Origin: Siderastrea radians
Lineage: Eukaryota > Cnidaria > Anthozoa > Scleractinia > Rhizangiidae
Length of the DNA: 64,000 nt
Assembly (NCBI GenBank): GCA_964017195.1
Contig: OZ024896.1
Coordinates: 4,071,987 to 4,135,986, forward strand
Reading direction: 5' to 3'
This document shows positions 57,628 through 64,000 of the stretch, piece by piece (within the stretch, counting starts at the first letter, position 1; every line of letters begins with the position of its first letter). The notes under the pieces were generated by a model that ran no database searches, was not told where the DNA came from, and was given only the letters and a program-made list of their open reading frames with translations. Made by a program: the position numbers and the translations under genes.

Positions 57628-58106
57628 CTCCCAGTGCACCACAGAACCTCCAGTTACAAGTACAAGGTCCAACTGAAAATAAAAGGCCGAAAAGGACAGT
57701 CACTTGGGGAAAACCTGTTGATGAAAATGGTTTCATCAGAAAATACACACTGGTTTATAGCTACACCTTTGAGGGAAAAAAGACATCAAGTGGACACAGC
57801 ACGAATGGTCAAACCTTCAGCTATAGTTTTGATGTCCTTGGGGGAATACAATACACTGTGGAACTCGGGGCTGAAACTATTAAACCAGGACCAAAGGCAA
57901 CTAGTTCTAAACAAGTCCCAGTATACAGTAAGTGTGGCTTCCATGTTTCCACTGTATTAGTAGTAATGGTGGTGGCAGTGGTAGTAGTAGTGATAACTTT
58001 AATTCTTCTAATTGGTAGAAAAAAGTGTTGCGATTTTTTCAAGCCATCGCAAGGCATGAGAAGGCAAAACCAAAGCAAGCGTGAATTACTTTCGGCTCTC
58101 AATTAA
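57628..58106 (+). CDS. Receptor gene exon: FN3 domain C, with possible read-through to a membrane segment and stop
   Basis: Acceptor TTTTTACTAG, phase 1. APSAPQNLQLQVQGPTENK, TVTWGKPVDENGFIRKYTLV and LGGIQYTVELGAETIKPGP form an FN3 domain up to 57927, where TACA|GTAAGT is a perfect donor in phase 1. Without splicing the frame stays open 58 codons more: STVLVVMVVAVVVVVITLIL is a 23-residue hydrophobic segment, followed by RKKCCDFFKPSQGMRRQ and stop at 58104-58106; AATAAA follows at about 58645. Read-through would give a type I membrane protein with a 30-residue tail. Caution: part of the valine run comes from GTAGTAGTA-type sequence, so chance is possible. Splicing would continue into further FN3 exons. 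Confidence 0.75.
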
Positions 58107-59420
58107 AAACCGCTCCAAATGTGCGAGTGAATTTCTCGTACGCGACCAACTTTGGGTTCAGGAAAGCTGGTCGTTTGTGGGAGGTGCTCGTGTGCGAAGG
58201 ATGATTGGCAAGAGAGACTCTAGATACAGTGACTAAAACCTAATTCACAGGGAATTCCACAAAAGGGGTCGTTTAGGGAAGATTCTGAATACAGTGTTTG
58301 ACACGGCGGGCATATAGGACGCCGAAAAGTGCATCCTAGGAACTCCTTTTGCATTTTTTATTCGTTTGAGCTCAAACTTTGCGGGATGGTAGAACTTTTT
58401 ATTTTTTTCTGAAGCATCTCAGCGCTCCGGAATCCTAGATCCTTCAATCTGATTGGCTAATGACGCGCGCTCCAGCGGTCCGGATTTTCCCATCCGGACC
58501 CCGCGTACGGACCTCTCTAATCCGCGGGAAAACTTCAAGTGAAATCATTTTACTCCCGCACAACAAAACGTTGGATTTTTCTTCTTAAAATGGAACTTTT
58601 CTCTCACTAACCGTTGTAAAGTGAAAGAAAAAAATCAGCAATGGAATAAAAGGCCTGGTTATTCCCCAAAAAAGGCGAGTATTCCTATGTTTTTGTCAAG
58701 AAAATTTTGCTGGCTTACTTTTTTCGAGTTGTAGTTTTCTTATTGACACGCCATTTGATTTAAGCAAGGTCTTTTGACCTCTGTTTCTCGGTTGAAACTT
58801 ATTTTTCTTCCTTGGAGATCTCTTCTCTAATCTCGTCCCATTTAGCTTCATTCAACACAATACGATTATTAATGATTGTTAGCTAAAATAGACAAACAAG
58901 AAACCCCGCAACGCTGTGTCTTGGATCGACAAGAACTGCTGCATGTCAACAGATTTTTTATACAGTTTAGTTTTCCCTAAGTATCCATTGACGAAAATCT
59001 TGACCAAGAACAAACAAAAATGTTTAAAATACTAAGATACGCAGTAGAATTTGTGGTGTGTAAGCCATAGTCGTTTTCACTAAAAGTCTTACTTGTTTTT
59101 AAGATCTTTCGGTACTGAAAACCAAATTTTTACGTGTGATTTTATTTTCAACAAGACAAAGCTTATTTCTTTATTCTTGCTCTGAGACGTCGGGGTTTGT
59201 TCTTAACGCTTATTGTTTTATGATATATTTTTAGTTCTGTTTTATCGTTAGTCTATCCTTTATCCCTACGGTTTGCTAGCGACTCTTTTTCGTAAGCTTT
59301 ATAATTTATCTTGAATTTGATCATGGGAACTAGCGCACGTAGAAGAACTGTTTACAAACAGTTCTCAAACCAATTCGCCAGATCGTTCCACCTCCAAAAT
59401 TGCAGAAAAAATATACACTT

Positions 59421-59559
59421 TATTCACCGGCCTTGGTCGGTCCGTATAGGGAAAACTGTGCCCTCGGTCTTGAGTACGGCCCTCGGCCTGCGGCCTTGGG
59501 CCGTACTCAAGACCTCGGGCACAGTTTTTCCCTATTCGGACCTCCCGGCCGGTGAATAA
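59421..59559. mobile_element. Hairpin MITE, TATTCACCGGCC ends
   Basis: The arms pair almost perfectly: GGTCCGTATAGGGAAAACTG and CAGTTTTTCCCTATTCGGAC, then TTGAGTACGGCCCTCGGCC and GGCCGTACTCAAG around a CTGCGG loop. Termini CACCGGCC and GGCCGGTG. Confidence 0.8.
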
Positions 59560-60302
59560 CATATATGTATTCCAAAAATCGTGTGTTTTTTGTTTTTCGG
59601 TTTTAAAGGTTTTCGGCGGGAAGATGACGTCACAAAATTGACAGCAAAATTTAAATTTCAAGTTATGGCAAAACAAATAAATAATTTTGAAGGAGCACGA
59701 CGCGATAGAATAAAATGTGATTTTTTTTTTTTTTGAAAAGCTCAATTGGTTAAAGAGTTATTAAGCTTTGATTTTTTAATTTCCCGCCATTTTGTTACCA
59801 TTTTTAGAAACATAAGTACATTTCAAGATGCTATATCTCCCAAAGCAATTGAGCTCTTTCAAAAGTATTTATATTTAGTTCAACGCTGCCAAGGTGCTCT
59901 TTTAGTTTGTAGACAGGCTAGAGTCTCAAGAGTCGAGGTGAGAGACGGTGGAGAAAAGGTGCCATTTTATGGAATGCTGTTTCTACATATTTTACGGGCT
60001 CCCAACTTACGGCTTTTTACCGTAATGCGAAGAAGGACAAATACGCCCAGTCAGCTCAGTCGCTTCTCAGACAATACCATGATTATAAGTGCTATTAGCA
60101 TTTTATTCATAGAGTTTATATTTTTATTAATTTTAAATCTCATATATACATTGTATCTTTCCTTAATACTTGTCGAATATTGTTCTTAGTAGAATTGTCG
60201 TAGTTATGTACTGCATCTAATTTTAATGTATATCATGTACATTACACGACCCCACAAGCATTTTCTTTAACATTTTGATCGTGTTTAAATAAAACATGTG
60301 AC

Positions 60303-60345
60303 GGTGATGATGATGATGATGATGATGATGATGACGACGACGACA
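60303..60345 (+). repeat. GAT/GAC trinucleotide microsatellite
   Basis: About ten GAT units followed by four GAC units. Confidence 0.95.
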
Positions 60346-60945
60346 GTGGCTTAGTGGCCTGATAGTGGCTTATTTCTGCAAGCACCTAACCCAGTTTATA
60401 CACTGTATAGCAGTTATCGATCAGAAGATGTACGGATGCCTTGGTCTCTTCAGATTTGCCCAACACTTTTTCTCTCTTTAGTCTGAACACTCAGGCTACA
60501 CGTATTTTTTTGCCTGTACCCATTGATACACCTGGGTGGAGAGAGACGACATATGTCACAGCCAGTTTCTTGTGTTACGTTGACAACAAGAATGAATTAA
60601 ATTTAGTTTGACTTAGGAAAATGAAAAGGCGTATAATTCGTTTGGTGAAACTTAAAGAAAGATTGCTTAGTGCACCTTGCTATCTTTATGCGTCTCACAA
60701 ATAGTTTTAATTTGTTCTTATAATGAATACATACAAAAAGGTTGATCATGCTTCCGAGTGAGCTATCTTATGTGCGTCTTTGATCAGGCGTGAAAGTGCT
60801 GGTCCGTCCTTATACGAACGATCTACAGGATGCATTATTTAACTTTTTACTTTGCATACCAAACTTCTTCCCAGAAGAATGTTTCCTCTTTGTATTCAGT
60901 GTTAAAACATTTATTGCATATGACATCGATTTATCGTTGAAATAG

Positions 60946-61131
60946 GTAAACTATGAGGGCATAAAGGATTATTTTCCGACCTTTAAAGATGTTGGAACCA
61001 GAAAAACAACGTCTTTGGAGAATGACGTCACGGGCTTGTATCCTGGAACAAAGTACACATTTGTAGTCATACAACTCACTGTGGAGATGGGGACAACAGT
61101 ACTAAAGCATCGGGTGAAACGTTTATGGATG
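60946..61131 (+). pseudogene. Receptor locus: FN3 domain D, second part, frameshifted
   Basis: Acceptor TGAAATAG; opens VNYEGIKDYFPTFKDVGTRK, then NDVTGLYPGTKYTFVV, a strand C-F pattern with L-x-P-x-T-x-Y. After about 61064 a one-base shift is needed to reach THCGDGDNSTKASGETFMD and the G|GTACGT donor in phase 1. The first part of the domain is missing upstream. Either decay or a base error. Confidence 0.65.
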
Positions 61132-61712
61132 GTACGTTGTTGCATTACTTTGCACCATTTGCTAAGTTACTGTTTTACGCATTAGAGATCAAAGGCCGGT
61201 ACACACTTTATTTTAAGTAAGTTGGTGTAAGGTAAATTGGCCATAGACTCTTCGAAATTAAAAACACTGACGCTACGAGCGTTGGCCATTCACCAAAGCA
61301 AGCCGAGGGTTAAAAGCAATGATTCACTGTGACGAAGTTCCAGTGCCCCTTAAAAAGTAATATCTTTATTGAAGAAGCAAAAAGACTTTCGGCACTTAAC
61401 AAAAGTTAACAATACTTTATGATGATAATGCTTTACTTAACTTAACAATACTACAAATACTCGAACAGCCTGTAAATACAGATAATATAAAATTACTTAC
61501 ATGCAGAAATCAAGCAGAAGACAAGAAAAAAACAGGACCAACTATAAAAGTTGCATTGTATGTGTATACAAGAACTGAGTGAATAAAATTTTCAGTTTCA
61601 AAAAAAAATGGTCGAGTCTGTGAATGCGCCATCAGTTTATTTGCGGCCGTCAATTTTTCTTATAACAACACAGCTGATATCAAGTTGAAATGTTTCACTT
61701 TCCTCTGTTGGC
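61132..61712. other. Intron between FN3 domains D and E
   Basis: No gene recognised. Confidence 0.5.
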
Positions 61713-61850
61713 TAGTTAGGTCACTCGGTTAGAGCGCTGCAGTGGTTATCACAGGCATGGGTTCGAATCAAGTTCAAGTCTGGATTTTTTTTCAGGCTTT
61801 TTTTTTCACAGCTGCTAAGTTTTATACATAACTGCACGGATTCCCCATGC
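61713..61850 (+). mobile_element. Diverged single SINE copy
   Basis: GGCTAGTTAGGTCACTCGGT, GGGTTCGAATC and TTTTCAGGCTTTTTTT followed by CATAACTGCACGGATTC match the SINE family of 51587-52674 with many changes. Confidence 0.75.
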
Positions 61851-61947
61851 ATAAAAGGACTGTCATTTATGGGAATTTCATCAATTGGTTGGAAATCTAT
61901 AGATTTCTCTATTGTTTCATCATTGTTTTTTTGTTTTTCTCTTATAG

Positions 61948-62050
61948 CTCCTGAGGCGCCTGCTTTTCACGAACCCGCAGACGTCAGTACAACTGAGACA
62001 TCAGTTAATGTGACTGTGTGGTCTGCGTCGCAAAATAATGGCCCTATCAG
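61948..62050 (+). CDS. Receptor gene exon: FN3 domain E, first part
   Basis: Acceptor CTCTTATAG, phase 1; APEAPAFHEPADVSTTETSV then NVTVWSASQNNGPI and a CAG|GTATAG donor in phase 2. FN3 strands A-B with the strand-B tryptophan and an N-N-G-P-I turn. It joins 62729 in phase. Confidence 0.82.
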
Positions 62051-62728
62051 GTATAGCAAAATTAACAAGCTGAACATAAACCGAGTTTTCTATGACAGGA
62101 TAGTCAACGAGGCGCACCCAGGATGACTATAAAAAAGGGAAATCAGCGAATCAAGTGAGTCGAGAGATCATGTTTCTAAGCTCAATATCCCTACTGAGGA
62201 TCCTTTTCACAGACTACGAGAGAGACAATGCGGAAATAACATGGCTCTGAACATGTTTGTGCCCGTAAGGTGCTGACCAGACCGTGTGGTTGGTGGTTGT
62301 GTAACTATGAACTCAATCGACTACTTGTTTTTTAAGCAGTATTCGTAACTATTAAAGGGGCTGTTTACATTACACAAGTATGACTTTCACTCCGGTGCGT
62401 TCGAAAACTTTTTGTGCGTTTACATAAACCTTTTCCGCTGCGGTGTGAGTTTCATTCTGTGATGGACTGGCTAATAAAAAAGAGACATAAGGTCATAACG
62501 AGTTTCCATGATACCATTGTGACGTATGGTACCGGGATGAGAGTCTCGATCCGGTACAGCAACAGGTGTAAACTCGCACCGATATGACTCATACCGATAT
62601 GAGATTTTGCACCGCTATGATGTGAACGAATACAGATCCGTAAGAGGGCAGAGGGGGAGGGGGGAATTTCTCCTATAAAATCCCACGTACTGAAATGCCT
62701 GGCATATGTCGGTTTTGTGCCTTTGCAG
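62051..62728. other. Intron within FN3 domain E
   Basis: No gene. Words CGGTGCGTTC, CCGCTGCGGTGTG and CACCGATATGA near 62390-62600 look like old MITE debris. Confidence 0.45.
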
Positions 62729-62960
62729 TTATTACCAACTTCTTGTACATCGGGTAAAGGATTGGAGTGACACTATCTCTGACTGGAAGAACTTTGGACC
62801 AGATTTCTACATCACTGCTCAAATACCTGCTGCTACTGTTAATCCCTCAAAGGTTTTTGTTGTTGGAGATGGAAAGAGTTACTACGGATATGATAACAAG
62901 AGGCTGTTGAGTGGACAGAAGTACATGATCCATGCCAGGGGACTGAGTCCCATGACGAAA
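62729..62960 (+). CDS. Receptor gene exon: FN3 domain E second part, RPTP-like membrane-proximal segment
   Basis: Acceptor CTTTGCAG, phase 2 in, phase 0 out (ACG AAA|GTATAC). YYQLLVHRVKDWSD, FYITAQIPAATVNP, FVVGDGKSYYGYDNKRLLSG and KYMIHARGLSP. The Y-ITAQ ... VGDGK-Y-GY-N-x-L-x-x-G-x-x-Y pattern is what I know from the last extracellular FN3-like module of receptor protein tyrosine phosphatases (mu/kappa type) and related receptors. Without splicing the frame runs 18 more codons (VYSGFSTLVLHLIIYVFL) to TGA at 63017, a possible but weaker alternative end. Confidence 0.82.
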
Positions 62961-63834
62961 GTATACAGCGGTTTTAGTACTTTGGTTTTGCATTTAATAA
63001 TTTATGTATTTTTGTGAATTTGTGTGAATAAGCAAATACATTTTGTGGTTTTCAAATAAAAGTCGTAAACCGAAACCAGAGCAATTACTCTAACCAATCA
63101 CAACAGGAACAAAACACAAAATGAACCAATCAGAAAATGAGGCAAATACAAGTAATTAAGCGTCAAGGGCGACAAAACGCGTGCGAGCAAGTCACGATGG
63201 ATTTGGTTTAACTTCTGACTGGTTGAGAAAGTGCGCGAACTTTTTTATCCAATCAGAGAACGAAGTAAAGCAGAACCAATGCAAACACAACATTACTTTC
63301 GACACATTTGTTAAAGTGTATGTAAACTTAGTTTAATTAAAACAAGAACAGGAAACACTCATATATCAATTATTTGTAAGTGAGCACTATCCTTGATTTT
63401 ATTATTTCTTTAGAATTTCCAGTCAAGGAGTGTATACTTGTTTTCAGTACTTATTAAAACTATAGAACCAAACAAAAAATTAGGATAACATAACATGGAA
63501 ACAAAACACACATAACACAAAACACACAAGTACTCACCATATAGCTGCTAATTTGACAATAAAATACTAAAAGGAGCATAAGTCTTACAAAAAGAGAACA
63601 AGCGAGAGAATACTGGGTTTAATACGTAAGTTACACTGTGCTGTACTTGGCTCCAGAAATACAGAGACACCTTTGCGTTTCTACATTTACTTTGAGTGGC
63701 CGGTTTTGCAAAAGAATATTCAACTTTTTTACCATTTCGCAAAGTACCCTGATCAGTAAGCATAAACTAATCTGAATCAATTTGAAAGTTTATTCTGATT
63801 TAATTTTTCTATGTTGTTAATTCCTTATTTCTAG
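62961..63834. other. Intron before the last visible exon
   Basis: AT-rich; no gene seen. Confidence 0.5.
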
Positions 63835-63904
63835 AAGGCTTTTGGTGAAATCCAATTCTTGAATGGCGAGGCAAGTCCTATCGCAAGAATTGACGTTAAG
63901 AAAG
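63835..63904 (+). CDS. Receptor gene exon: probable short exon after the membrane-proximal segment
   Basis: Acceptor ATTTCTAG, phase 0, matching the end of the previous exon; KAFGEIQFLNGEASPIARID then G|GTCAGC in phase 1. Short linker-type exon; family assignment rests only on position and phase. A membrane exon and any kinase or phosphatase domain would lie beyond the window. Confidence 0.5.
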
Positions 63905-64000
63905 GTCAGCCGAATTTTGTAGGCGTAGCTATGTAGGCGTCAGACCTGTCACTAATAATATATTATCCGACATTGCCTAAGTTGAAATTTCTCGATTCAA
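63905..64000. other. Start of next intron, cut by the window
   Basis: Nothing recognised in the last 96 bp. Confidence 0.4.

Larger units (their letters stand above)
58107..60945. other. Intron/spacer; first half of the next FN3 domain not found
   Basis: Contains GC-rich words near 58440-58520 (CTCCGG / CCGGAC repeats), the hairpin element at 59421 and a microsatellite at 60303. The FN3 half-exon expected before 60946 (phase 1 in, phase 0 out) was not seen. Confidence 0.5.

Noticed and set aside
59746..60189. 147-codon ORF as a gene
   Set aside because: No recognisable domain, AT-driven hydrophobic end, no splice or promoter context.

Overview
This is eukaryotic, animal DNA, most likely from an anthozoan cnidarian (stony-coral-like). 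The evidence is AT-rich sequence, split genes with GT-AG introns, very dense small palindromic DNA transposons, a tRNA-headed SINE, and protein families I associate with coral genomes: HEEADTR/CXC proteins, a C2H2-recombinase-Myb element, and extracellular F5/8C, FTP, Ig and FN3 domains. No bacterial operons, rRNA genes or CRISPR arrays are visible. All families were assigned by eye; no database search was run.

Layout. (1) 1-1440: a decayed TE-type gene with a TSO1-like CXC tail and two in-frame stops. (2) 4092-11740: a 7.6-kb DNA transposon flanked by TTAA. It carries two convergent genes: a chromo-barrel/Tudor-knot-like protein and a large putative DDE transposase with a frameshift, and an early stop before a zinc knuckle. 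Its left terminal inverted repeat is split by a 2.7-kb foldback element that itself holds a fragment of another repetitive coral gene. (3) 12472-32159: a nearly identical tandem array of 5741 bp in the form X-Y-X-Y-X-Y-X (X 2465 bp, Y 3276 bp). Each X holds a frameshifted FTP (fucolectin-type) exon, a hairpin MITE and a fragment of a ZMYM/QRICH1-like Crypton-type protein. Each Y holds a CCCTGGT/ACCAGGG palindrome cluster and an 864-bp TTAA-flanked element with a small secreted-type ORF. (4) 32990-63904: exons of what looks like one large plus-strand receptor gene: FTP halves, two F5/8C domains, one Ig domain, several FN3 domains, and a segment like the membrane-proximal ectodomain of receptor tyrosine phosphatases. 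Almost all domain boundaries have phase-1 introns. Its introns hold a small two- or three-exon gene (35635-37656), a broken tyrosine-recombinase/Myb element (39303-40993) and many repeats.

The receptor locus looks damaged as represented here. A 5.7-kb CACTA-like element (44069-49745) sits inside an F5/8C exon with a 3-bp TTT duplication. The second half of F5/8C domain 2 and the first half of one FN3 domain were not found. One FN3 exon and the FTP exons carry frameshifts. The 57628 FN3 exon reads through a perfect donor into a membrane segment and short tail, so a short membrane-anchored product is possible. I found no clear new defence or regulatory system. The most interesting features are the nested transposons with recoverable insertion history, the homogeneous 5.7-kb array next to a receptor gene, and the possible alternative membrane end.
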